The notes under the pieces are model-generated. The model was not told the DNA's origin. It ran no database searches and saw only the letters and a program-made list of their open reading frames with translations. 46,294 nucleotides of DNA from Micractinium sp. NFX-FRZ (lineage: Eukaryota > Chlorophyta > Trebouxiophyceae > Chlorellales > Chlorellaceae): contig JAPTJF010000479.1 in assembly GCA_029339195.1 (NCBI GenBank), positions 1 to 46,294 on the forward strand, given 5' to 3'. Of the stretch, positions 28,792 through 36,283 are shown piece after piece. The first letter of the stretch is position 1. Every line of letters begins with the position of its first letter. The position numbers and the translations under genes were made by a program.

Positions 28792-31746
28792 GAGTGAGTG
28801 CAACGTGTGCGCGGTGGGTAAGCAAGCGTTCGCAGAGTGGGTGGGGCAGAGGGGAGACGGAAGGGCAGGCACGCATGCATGCAGCGGGCAGCGCGCTCCA
28901 CGCGCCAGGCACAACACAGATTTGTACACAGCGCACGGCGCCGGCCACAGCTGCCTGGTCCGTCCACTCATCCGTCCTGACATGCTGTCAACCCACCTCC
29001 CAAGTGCGTGGCGTGGGGCGCCCATACCCCTGCACTTTCCCCCGCACCCACCCACCCGAGGTGTCGAGCGCCGCCAGCCAGTCGGTGCCGTCGTGCCACA
29101 CCACGCAGTCAATCATGGGGCCTGCCAAGGGCAGGTGGACGGGCGTGGGATGAGATCAGATGTGCACACGGCAGGGGCCATGATGGGGCGTGTGGGGCGT
29201 GCCCACCCACCCAACAAGCAGGCAGGTGAGTCAGGCGCACATGCCGCTGATAGAGCACCTGTCCCTCCTCCCACCCATCAAGGCAGCCCTGGCCCACCCA
29301 ATTGTTGACAGTACCACCCACCCAGGTCCTCGTACTTCTCGTCCAGCTCAGCCAGCAGCTTCACCCTGGCTTCCAGCTCCTCCCGCTCCTTCTTCAGTTC
29401 CTCGCTCACCCCATTGCCTGGGTGCGCCCGGCTGAAGGCGGCCACCGCGGCCACAGCCTCTGCAACCGACGCCCGCTGCTTCTCGGCCCACCGCCGCTTG
29501 CGGTCGCGCTGCGGGGGAGGGGTGTTGGGGGGCGGGCGCGGAGGTGGAGGGGATGTGCAGGGTGGGGAGGTAGGGGGGCACAGGGGGCGCGCTGCTTCTC
29601 AGCCCGGATGGCAAGAGGGGCGGTGGGCGGTGGGGAGCAAAAAAGGGAACGCGCTGGGAACTCGTCCGCCGACGGCTGCCAGGTACCGGCAGCAGCCTTT
29701 TCCAGTCGCAGGCAGCAGGCATATCAGGCACCAGCAGCAGCAGCAGCAGAAAAAGAGAGTGCAGTAGCGCCGCCGGCACCAGCAGCACCAGCAGCACTCG
29801 GCCCTCCTCACCTGCAGCCGGTTCTTGAGGCCGGCAGGGAACAGCTCGTAAGCCGACTTGGCACCCACCCGCCACTCCCCTGCGGGGAGGCGTGCCACGG
29901 GCGGAGGCACGGTTGAAAGGCACTCCGCCTGCCTTTGGCAGCAGTCGAACAACGAACGCTGGGCGGGCTGTGCCATGCACACACAGGCACGCACACACAC
30001 AGTGCCTCACGCGAGCACACACAGTGTCACGTACCTGTGGGGTTCTCCCAGGCGGGGTTGACCCTCAGCTTGTTCCCGTTCGTCCCGGTGAGGCAGCCCT
30101 CCTCGTCGGCACGCACCACCTGCGCCCCCAGGTGCACAGCGGGCACAGCAGCAGACGAGGCAAGTAAGGCAGAGCACGGGCGCTGATGCGGGCGCGCTGT
30201 TGGGCAGCCGTGTGCGGGGCACCGTGCATGCAAGGTGTGGGAGAGCGGGGCGGGTGGGGAGAGGGTGCAGAGTGGATATGCATGCTCAAGCAGAACTCTT
30301 GGTAGTACAAAAGTGCTCTGCATGTTGGCTTATCCTCGGCTGGGCGGCGCACCGTGGATGTGTCCACGTCGCCGCTGCCCGTGCAGTCCACGACGTCCAC
30401 GATCTGCGCAGCAGGCGCAGCAGGCACAGCAGGTGAGCCGAGCGGGGAGCTGGCTAGGAAAGCAGAGCAGGGCGAGCAGGCAGAACGAGCCCAGCAGGCA
30501 GGCAGGCAAAGCAAGCAGAGCAGACAGGCAGGCAGACCAGGCCAATTCGCAGATCAGGCAGAGCAGGCAGGGCAGGCAGAGCAGGAGAGGCAGGCACCTT
30601 TGTCTTGCCATCTGTCGTGGTCTGCAGGCCCCCAGCCCCTGGGTCCACCCCAGTGTCAAAAATGGCCACCACCACACCTCGGCCGTCGCCCGTGGGGTGC
30701 TCCTGCGCTCAAGGACAGCCACATGGACAGCCAACAGGCAGGCAGGGTGTCAGGCCGCTACACGGGTTTTTAGTTTTTCCCGATCATTACACAAGCCCCA
30801 CAGTTGCGCCCTACTACAGAACAAGCACGGCACAGACCCCGCTGCCCGACTCCCGGTCATCAGCCGCAGCGGAGGAGGCGCACGCTGCCCGGGTTCGCGT
30901 CGGTACAGTCGGCGCGCTCTCAGAAAGCTGCCCCCGTTGAGCTCCCCCCACCCTCCACCCCCCAACGTGGCCCCCACCCCCCTGCGCCTCACCTTTAAGA
31001 ACTTGGATGCCTGAATCTCCTGCATGGCGCCATGGCCAGGCAAAGGGGAGGAGGGGGCAGGCAAAGCGGTTGAAAACAGTCGCGAAAGCCGCCCGCATGC
31101 CCCGCGCCCCCATGCAGCTCCTCGCCCTGCCCGCCTGACGCGCCCAGTGGTGCGGCTGCTGTATGCTCTTCCTACTGCTGCAGGCCAGACGGACAGATGG
31201 ACTGAGGGTTGGCAGAAGTGGCAGGGGTGCCCACCTGCTTAGGCATCGCTCCTCCAAACATCTCATCAATCTCGGCCTGGCTGATCTTGGCCGCCACGTC
31301 AGCTGACATGGTAGCACCCACGTCGCCGAAAGATGCGGCGGCAGCGGCAGAGCGCACGCGGGCGGTGCTGCCTGGCAGCCCTACCTGTTGGGCGTGGGGC
31401 GGCAGCGGCGGCGGCAGGCGGCGGCAGGTGTGCGGCGGGAGGGGGGCGGGCGCAGGCGGCGGGAGCGGGGCCCCAGTTGTTGGGCGAGAGCTTGGCGATC
31501 CGGCTCCCATGCGGCAAGCAGGCGCTACTGGACAGCCGGGCTGCAGTGCTCGGCCAGGCAAGGGGCAGCACAGGCACTCACAGAGGGCTTGCCCACAACG
31601 GCGAAGCGGCCAGCCACAAGCGTGACCGATCCCGATCTGGCGTTGAGGGGAGCTCGTGTGCTCGATCCCCCGCTGGTTGGCGCGGAAGAGGTGCCGGCAG
31701 AAGCAGCAAGGAGCCGGAAGCCGCTTTGCGGCGCTGCCAGCAGCAT
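14176..31746 (-). CDS. TPP2: Tripeptidyl-peptidase II (subtilisin family S8)
   Basis: Subtilisin-type exopeptidase that removes N-terminal tripeptides from peptides released by the proteasome and forms giant complexes. Exons: 31746-31582, 31384-31235, 31019-30993, 30702-30598, 30403-30353, 30119-30035, 29879-29812, 29508-29322, 29121-29056, 28625-28549, 28269-28194, 27699-27610, 27380-27296, 26903-26836, 26536-26471, 26129-26015, 25546-25464, 24918-24759, 24567-24486, 24199-24145, 23646-23544, 23217-23149, 22669-22650, 22424-22320, 22040-21891, 21628-21519, 21258-21169, 20967-20897, 20434-20371, 20008-19928, 19467-19292, 18996-18926, 18636-18536, 18382-18338, 17954-17879, 17662-17597, 17276-17011, 16453-16292, 16002-15888, 15423-15134, 14872-14801, 14556-14488, 14253-14176. 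All phases agree, giving about 1436 aa (family about 1250-1380). Catalytic residues: Asp about 130 (FDTGVDPG), His about 359 (SHGTHVAG), Ser about 545 (NGTSMASP); oxyanion Asn about 457 (GNAGP). The long insert between Asp and His is typical of TPP II. The C-terminus LGWAHW...FPPAYPPF fits the family. Intron 14 is GC-AG. The first exon is Ser/Ala/Arg-rich and could be a targeting peptide. Confidence 0.95.
14660..14800. repeat. Short tandem repeats next to TPP2 exon 41
   Basis: CTGCTGCACAATGCCAGCACCCA-like units occur near 14690, 14710 and 14755 in the intron directly after exon 41, with CCACCCACC spacers. On the coding strand each unit carries GTGCAG and GGTGGG, which resemble an acceptor and a donor. 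Confidence 0.65.
15423..15660 (-). repeat. Exon 40 5' edge present three times
   Basis: The real exon begins at 15423 (CAG then ACATGGAGGAGCGCAAGG). Copies lie in intron 39 at 15534 (CAG then ACACGGAGGAGCGCGGGG) and 15641 (TCG then ACAGCGAGGAGCGCAGGG), each continuing into CTGCCCTGGTGGAA-like sequence. Periods are 111 and 107 bp. The first copy keeps an acceptor; the second has lost it. Confidence 0.85.
16425..16735 (-). repeat. Exon 38 5' edge present three times
   Basis: The real exon starts at 16453 (TAG then GAGCTCAAGTGCGACAGC). Copies in intron 37 start at 16582 (TAG then GAGCTCAAGTGCGACGAG) and 16715 (CAG then GAGCTCCAGTGCGAGAGC). Periods are 129 and 133 bp. Both copies keep a usable AG. 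Confidence 0.85.
18600..18745 (-). repeat. Exon 33 5' edge duplicated
   Basis: The real exon starts at 18636 (CAG then TGGGAGACATC). A copy starts at 18735 (CAG then TGGGCGGCCTC) and runs through GCTGTGCAGCTGAAGAAG-like sequence ending near 18695. The period is 99 bp. Both have an acceptor. Confidence 0.8.
19440..19675 (-). repeat. Exon 31 5' edge present three times
   Basis: The real exon starts at 19467 (CCCAG then GCCAAGCTGGACGTGCTG). Copies start at 19602 (CCCAG then ATCTAGCTGGACGTG) and 19657 (TCCAG then GCCAAGCTGGAC). Periods are 135 and 55 bp. The 19602 copy has an in-frame TAG. Confidence 0.85.
19509..19556 (+). repeat. G-rich telomere-like tract
   Basis: Runs of GGG separated by TT, TTA, T and TTTA include TTAGGG and TTTAGGG. 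The plant and Chlorella telomere unit is TTTAGGG. The tract lies in TPP2 intron 30 beside the duplicated exon 31 edges. It is degenerate and could form a G-quadruplex. Confidence 0.6.
20246..20400 (-). repeat. Exon 29 3' edge duplicated
   Basis: The real exon ends at 20371 (GTCACCCCCGCCAAG then GTAGG). A copy in intron 29 ends at 20249 (GTCACCCCCGCCAGG then GTAGG). The period is 122 bp. Both have a good donor. Confidence 0.8.
22099..22215. repeat. GGCA/AGAGCA minisatellite in TPP2 intron 24
   Basis: Alternating GGCAGGCAGGCAGG runs and AGAGCA interruptions recur about every 24 bp over roughly 115 bp. Confidence 0.85.
22862..23175 (-). repeat. Exon 22 3' edge present three times
   Basis: The real exon ends at 23149 (GAGGTGGAGCACAA then GTGAGG). 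Copies in intron 22 end near 23002 (GAGGTGGAGCACAATT then GTGAGG) and 22867 (GGTGGAGCACAC then GTGAGT). Periods are 147 and 135 bp. All three keep donor-like GTGAG. Confidence 0.85.
23630..23765 (-). repeat. Exon 21 5' edge duplicated
   Basis: The real exon starts at 23646 (GCAG then ACCTGCGTTTTGAGGTGACTGC). A copy starts at 23752 (GCAG then ACCTGCGGTTGAGGTGACC). The period is 106 bp, and the copy has lost bases that shift its frame. G-rich simple sequence follows. Confidence 0.8.
23874..24085. repeat. Two short direct repeats in TPP2 intron 20
   Basis: GGGTGCACAGCGCTCTGCTG occurs twice in tandem at about 23874-23914. CACGCATGTGTGCGC(C/T)TGCTTGTGAG occurs twice at about 24007 and 24050 (43-bp period). 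Confidence 0.75.
24936..25130. repeat. 48-bp minisatellite, four copies, in TPP2 intron 17
   Basis: Four near-identical units begin at about 24936, 24984, 25032 and 25080. Each reads ATGGCGGCAGCGGTTGAGTT followed by GCAGGGCAAGAGAGGGTTGG. The unit length is a multiple of three, so frames stay open through it on both strands. Confidence 0.9.
25236..25490 (-). repeat. Exon 17 3' edge present two to three times
   Basis: The real exon ends at 25464 (AACTTCTCGG then GTGAGGGG). A clear copy ends at 25345 (AACTTTTCGG then GTGAGGGG) and a weaker one at about 25238 (CCCGG then GTGAAG). All are in intron 17, with periods of about 119 and 107 bp. Confidence 0.75.
25799..26060 (-). repeat. Exon 16 3' edge and donor present three times
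   Basis: The real exon ends at 26015 (CTGCGGGGCACAGCATCAG then GTGGGG). Copies in intron 16 end at 25909 and 25801, each preceded by AGCGCCGGCC/CTGG-type sequence encoding SPALASA-like peptide and each followed by GTGGG. Periods are 106 and 108 bp. Confidence 0.9.
26525..26605 (-). repeat. Exon 15 5' edge duplicated
   Basis: The real exon starts at 26536 (TGCAG then GCCGGTTCATCC). A copy starts at 26594 (TGCAG then GCCGGTCCACCC). The period is 58 bp, so the copied acceptor sits just upstream of the real one. Confidence 0.75.
27472..27500. repeat. (CAG)n microsatellite in TPP2 intron 12
   Basis: About nine to ten GCA/CAG units. A second, similar run lies at 28034-28060 in intron 11. Confidence 0.9.
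27680..27800 (-). repeat. Exon 12 5' edge duplicated
   Basis: The real exon begins at 27699 (GCAG then TGGTGGACGCCGGCAGCCAC). A copy near 27797 reads CTCTGGTGGACGCCAGCAGTCACGGCACGCACAC without the acceptor. The copied part includes the codons around the catalytic-His motif. Confidence 0.8.
27861..27990. repeat. Inverted repeat (43-bp arms) in TPP2 intron 11
   Basis: The left arm at about 27861-27904 is purine-rich (GGGGGTGGAAGAGGAAGGAG, then CAGA). Its reverse complement follows twice: once at once after a 1-nt spacer (27906-27943, with a 2-nt insertion) and again at 27948-27990 with about one mismatch. It could form a hairpin or cruciform. Confidence 0.9.
28610..28735 (-). repeat. Exon 10 5' edge duplicated
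   Basis: The real exon starts at 28625 (TGCAG then ACATGTATGAGCCGGGCAGC). A copy starts at 28729 (TGCAG then CATGAATGAGCCGGGCAGCC). The period is 104 bp. Confidence 0.8.
28737..28790. repeat. (GT)27 microsatellite
   Basis: An uninterrupted run of 27 GT units lies in TPP2 intron 9, directly beside the copied exon 10 edge. Confidence 0.98.
29483..29610 (-). repeat. Exon 8 5' segment duplicated
   Basis: GCCGAGAAGCAGCGGGCG inside exon 8 (about 29475-29492) has a copy in intron 7 at about 29588-29608 (GCTGAGAAGCAGCGCGCC). The copy carries no splice site of its own. Confidence 0.65.
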
Positions 31747-32886
31747 CCAAAGGCTGTGAATTAGAGTTGCGATGTAGATACAATCGGGACTGGCGCCGCA
31801 GGCGAGAGGCAGGGCAGCCACATGCTTTGGCACGCTGAGGCGGGAGCGGTGGCGGCAGGCAGTGCATGGCCAATTTGCATGCAAGTGAGCCGCTGGCATC
31901 CTGAGCACAACCATTGATTGGTTATAGCAGCATTCAGCAGAATAGAGGCTCCGAATGTTGAGCAATCCTAAATGCACGCGTGCGTAGCCAGAAGGACTGG
32001 CGCGGTTGGTCGGCGTGCTAGGACCTGTCCCTCCACCGCGTTGGAGCGTTCACAGCGTGATCTAGCAGCCACGAATGCCAGGGAGGGTGCATGGTTCAGT
32101 CGCGTTCAAGTGCTTCATGCTACTGGGCCGATGCAGTTGTCTCGGCGGCTAGCACAACTCAGCTGCAACTGCATGGGGTGCTCCCGCAGTGGTCTTGGCA
32201 GGGTGGGTTCGCCTCTAAAGCATGGCTTGTCATGCCTTTGATCTCTTCTTAGCCCTGGACTTCCAGATGACAACCGCCTAGAGCTATAGATACAGCCCAC
32301 CTATGCCGGGGCAAGGTACGAGATGTCTTGGCAGGGTGGGCCACTGGCCTTTGGGGCCACGCGCATGGCGTTGCACATGTGCCGGGCCTGCCCAGCGATG
32401 GGTCCTGAAGCACTCTCCTTGATACCGTGTACATGTGAAACCATCCAAGCAGTCATCCCTGCCAGAAATCTACAACATGCCGCTGGCCCCAATCGGCGCT
32501 GCGGAGCCCTCCCTCGCAGGGGGTGCACTGGCAGCGGCTGGCTGCAGGCAAACGGCCTCTTCGGGGATCACCTGGGCCTCGCGCGCCTGGTGGCCCAGTC
32601 TGAAACGGTGGTCAACGGGGCGTGAAACGCACAGCGCGCGCTGTGCGTTTCAACCGCGCGGCGCAACTTGCGGTGCCTGCTGGCCCTGCTGCGCAGGTGT
32701 TTCACGTGCCTGGCCTCCCTTGGAGACATGCTAGGCTCAGTGCGGCGCCGCAGCACAGATCATCGCATCTCTTGAAACGGGGGCCCGCTTCGCCAGGCCA
32801 TCTTCTCCCGTTCTCTGCTCCGGCTCGCTTCCCGTCAGCAGAGTCTCTGCCGCAACCCAAGCTTGCACCCAAGTGCAACCGCAACA
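31747..32886. promoter_or_regulatory. Divergent spacer between TPP2 and the transporter gene
   Basis: 1.14 kb separates two divergent start codons. Seen in it: AACCATTGATTGGTT at about 31910 (a CCAAT-box sequence on the minus strand, about 165-180 bp before the TPP2 start); TCTTGGCAGGGTGGG repeated at about 32200 and 32328; and a perfect 30-bp palindrome at 32623-32652. Open frames are present, but none looks like protein. No clear TATA box is visible. Confidence 0.55.
32623..32652. promoter_or_regulatory. Perfect 30-bp palindrome
   Basis: The half-site TGAAACGCACAGCGC is followed at once by its exact reverse complement, with no spacer. It lies 235 bp before the transporter start codon and 877 bp before the TPP2 start. 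It could be a dimer-binding operator or a cruciform; its function is inferred only. Confidence 0.6.
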
Positions 32887-35800
32887 ATGGCTCACAGCGG
32901 CAAGGAAATGAACAACGGCGGCAACGAGGAGGCGGTCCGGCTGCTTGCCGCCCGTCTGGCGGTCAGCAGCCTGTCGCAGGAGACTGCAACTGTGCACGTG
33001 CTGCCCTCCACCTCAAACCCTGGTGCGCAGAGGGCCGGAGGGAGGCCCTGGGTGCACGGATGTGGGGGTGTCGTGGGTTGACGTTCCAATCGAGCATGCA
33101 TGACTGCACAGGCAATTGGTGCCTGGCCGCAGCACCCCCACGTGGGGATAGCACGTGGGGACGCACACGGGAAGGTAATCAGGGCCCTTGGGGCCCCCGC
33201 CGCTTCTTGGGTGCCTCAGTGAGGGGCGCAGGCCGCGCCGCTCCCCTGCCGCTGCCTCCCTGGTTGACCCCGCCTGCCGCTGCTCCCTCCCCTCCTGCCC
33301 CGCAGCCGCCTTTGGCCTCTTTGGCCTGGCCCTCACAAACTGCCTGCACATGGTGAGCAGCCTGCCGAAAGCCCCTCCTTGCTGCCTGCGCTGCCACTGG
33401 GCGCCGCGCACAGTGGCAGCGTGCCTACTTACTGGGCTGCCGGCATGGCAGCACCACAGTCGCGGGCCGGCTGCAGCTGGCCCCGGCGCGGGGCCCGTCA
33501 GCCATGTGGGCCCCTCCCTGCCCGACTCACACACCCCACCGCCTTCCTTTCTTTCCCGCCCCTGGCTCTTCCTTGATATGCCACGCCGACCCTCCCCACT
33601 CTGCTCCTTGCTATCACCGCTCCGCAACCTGTGCCTGATGCACCCATCCCCCGCCTGCCCGCCCCTCCACCCACCCCATCACCCAGTGCTGTGGGCGCTC
33701 TGGCTGGCCCCCCCGCACCTTTTTGCCTGCCACCTCGCTTGCACCCTCCGCCCCCAACCCCTCTCCCCCCATGCCTCCGCCGCCGCCGGCGCTTCCACTC
33801 CTGCCCCACCCCACCCCTGATCACCCTCCCTCACTCGCCCCGACTACCCCGCTGCCCCGCCCCCTGTCCCCACGCCTTCCCCTCTCACGCCTCCTCCTTC
33901 CCTTTCGCCCCACCCACTCCCTGCCACTGCAGGGCCCCTTCCTGGGCATCACTGACAAGGGCGCCGACCAGCTCATGTACTCGTTTGCCCTGCTCTTCGG
34001 CGGCCTGGTGAGCACACTGTGGAAATGTGAAACAAAACAACTGCGGGCGGGCGGGTTGACAGGTGGGCAGGTGGGCGGAGGGCAGGGCCGCGAGGCACCT
34101 CTGCGCCCTCCCCCCTCGCCTCCCCTGCAGCGGCGGTCAGCGCTGCCCATCTGCTCCGCCTTGCTGCCTGCCCCCGGCACGACGTTGCCGCCTGGCTGCG
34201 CACCCCGCCAGCCGACCGCTCCCTCGCCCCACGCGTGCCATCCCCCGGCTGCAGGGCCAGCTGCTGGCGGGCTGGCTGGAGTACCAGCGCAAGAACACGT
34301 GGGCTTGCGTCACCTGGCTGTGCTACTCTGGTGAGCCCGGGGGGGGTAGGGGGGCTGGAAAGGGGGCGTTGACCTGGGGCCAGGGAGGGAGGGGTTGTTG
34401 ATGCGGGGCGGGTGTCAGGCAGGCAGCAGGTGGCGTCAGCAGGGGCGGCGCTGGCCTGGCGGGGTGCCGGCAGTAGCACAGGGCAGCACCCTCTCTCCTC
34501 CAGGTGAAAAATAGAGGCCCTGCCCTGCCGTCGTGTGCCCACTCTCCACCACACTGCCTCCTGTGACCCTCCCTCCACTCCCTCCCCGCGCCCGCCGTGT
34601 GCCCCGCCCCCTGCAGGCTACTGGTGCGCCCCTTGGCCCAGCAACAGCCCCGCAGCCTGCCAGCACGCCGCTTGCTGGGCAGCTCTGCTCTGCCATCCTC
34701 GCTCAGCCGTGGCGCCACACCGCTTCCTGTGCACCGCCCTCCCAGCCTGGGCCAGCGTCGTGCTGCCCCCACGCCGCCCGCCACGCCAGCCTGCACGCCC
34801 CGCGCCCTTCTGCGCACCCACCCCCTGCTCCTCACCCTGCCCTGCTCCTCCCCCGTCCCCGCAGGATGGGCTACGGCCTCAGCGGCATGCTGGAGGGTGC
34901 GGGCGTGCTGACCCCCAGCGAGGAGGGCTGGCAGATGGCCAACGCCTTGTGGGGCGTGCTCACCTTCATCCTCTGGTGCGCCCACCCTGCCGCATGACAC
35001 TGTGCAAACGCACCACCCTCTGTCGCTGCCTCTGTGCCGGCGCTGTCTGGCGGGAGGGAGGGCAGGGGTGCCGGGAGCTCATGGTCACTTTATGGCGCGC
35101 CCACCTGCTGCCCCAACACATTGTGGGGTTGGGATGTTGTATCCCCCCACAATGATGATATCCGTCATTGTGATACGGATATGTTTGTAATATCATATTA
35201 CATGACATTGTACCTCATGGCGTACCTCCTTGTACCTCGTGGCCCCCCCTCCTCCCCCTCTCTTCAATCCCCCCTCAACAATCCGCTCACCTTGCCGACC
35301 TCTGGCGCACCCGCCTGCTGCCCCAACACATTGTGCCTTCACCCTCTGCCTCACGGCCCCCCCTTCTCCCCCTTTCTTCAATCCCTTCTCAACCATCCCT
35401 TCCCTCCCGCCCCCCCCACGCAGGCTCAACACCTTTGCCTTCAACGGCGCCCTCTGCCTCATGATGTTCCTCCTCTCCATCCAGTTCTTCCTGGAGGCAG
35501 CCGCCTCCACCCACCACGGCGGCGGCGTGTACAAGGTGCGCCGCCTGCCGGGCGGGGTGGCGGTGGGAGGTTCAAGGGCAGGGAGGTGGGTGGGCAGCCT
35601 CCTCCACGCTCACCTTCTACATCCGACTAAACTGTCGCACTGACCCCTAAACCCCATTTCAACTCTGAACTGCTGCAGGCCACCGGTGTGGTCGGCCTCA
35701 TCGTCTGCACGCTCGCTGCAACCTGCCCCACTGAATCCTAAACCCCTCTCGACTCCACTGCTGCAGGCCACCGGCGTGGTCGGCTTCATCGTCTCCATGC

Positions 35801-36283
35801 TCGCCTTGTACATCGGCGCCTCTGTCCTCTTCCAGGAAGTGTACCAGAAGGTGGGCGCCGGGCTGTTTTGACTCCTGTTTTGTTAGGTTGGCGCGGTTCC
35901 TGGTGTGGTGCGCCAGGCACGCGGGCGGGTGGGCGGTGGGCTCCCACAGGCAAGGAGGAGGCCTGCCAGAAGGTGGGCGCCGGGCTGGGCCGGGCTGGGC
36001 TGGGATGGGCTGGGCTCCCCGCTTTTGAAACGGGATGGCTAGGGTGCCTGCTCCTTCGTGTGCCGCGCCGGGCAGGCGCGGGTGGGTGGGCGGTGGGCTG
36101 CTTGCTGTGCCTGCTGGGCTCCTCCAGAATTGAGAGCACCCCTCCCCCCCCACTTGTCACCCGCAGGACATCCTGCCCCTCTTCCCTCTGGACTGGACCA
36201 AGCTGCGCGGCAAGCGCGACTACGGCGTCACCGGCACCCGCAAGGACCTGGCGCCCAAGTGCGAGACCGAGGAGGAGGTGTGA
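32887..36283 (+). CDS. GPR1/FUN34/YaaH-family acetate transporter
   Basis: Nine exons give 254 aa: 32887-33022, 33306-33352, 33933-34007, 34255-34330, 34617-34623, 34865-34975, 35424-35535, 35767-35850 and 36167-36283. The family signature NPAAFGLFGLALTN lies at about 45-58 (family pattern NPAPLGL). Six hydrophobic helices follow, among them FGLFGLALTNCL, LMYSFALLFGGL, NALWGVLTFILW, NGALCLMMFLLS and VVGFIVSMLALYIGAS. The C-terminal tail is cytosolic and charged, ending ETEEEV. Family members (yeast Ady2, E. coli SatP, Chlamydomonas GFY proteins) move acetate or succinate across membranes; plasma-membrane or microbody location cannot be told from the sequence. Exon 5 would be only 7 nt (GCTACTG), needed to keep GY-W-MGYGLSGM in frame. 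Part of exon 8 is duplicated just upstream of itself. The start is the first ATG after a C-rich leader (AACAATGGC). Confidence 0.93.
35650..35806 (+). repeat. Transporter exon 8 5' edge duplicated
   Basis: The real exon starts at 35767 (CTGCAG then GCCACCGGCGTGGTCGGC). An upstream copy starts at 35679 (CTGCAG then GCCACCGGTGTGGTCGGC). The period is 88 bp and includes the pyrimidine tract and acceptor. The copy runs into a TAA in frame after about 20 codons, so only the downstream one can be the coding exon. Confidence 0.9.
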
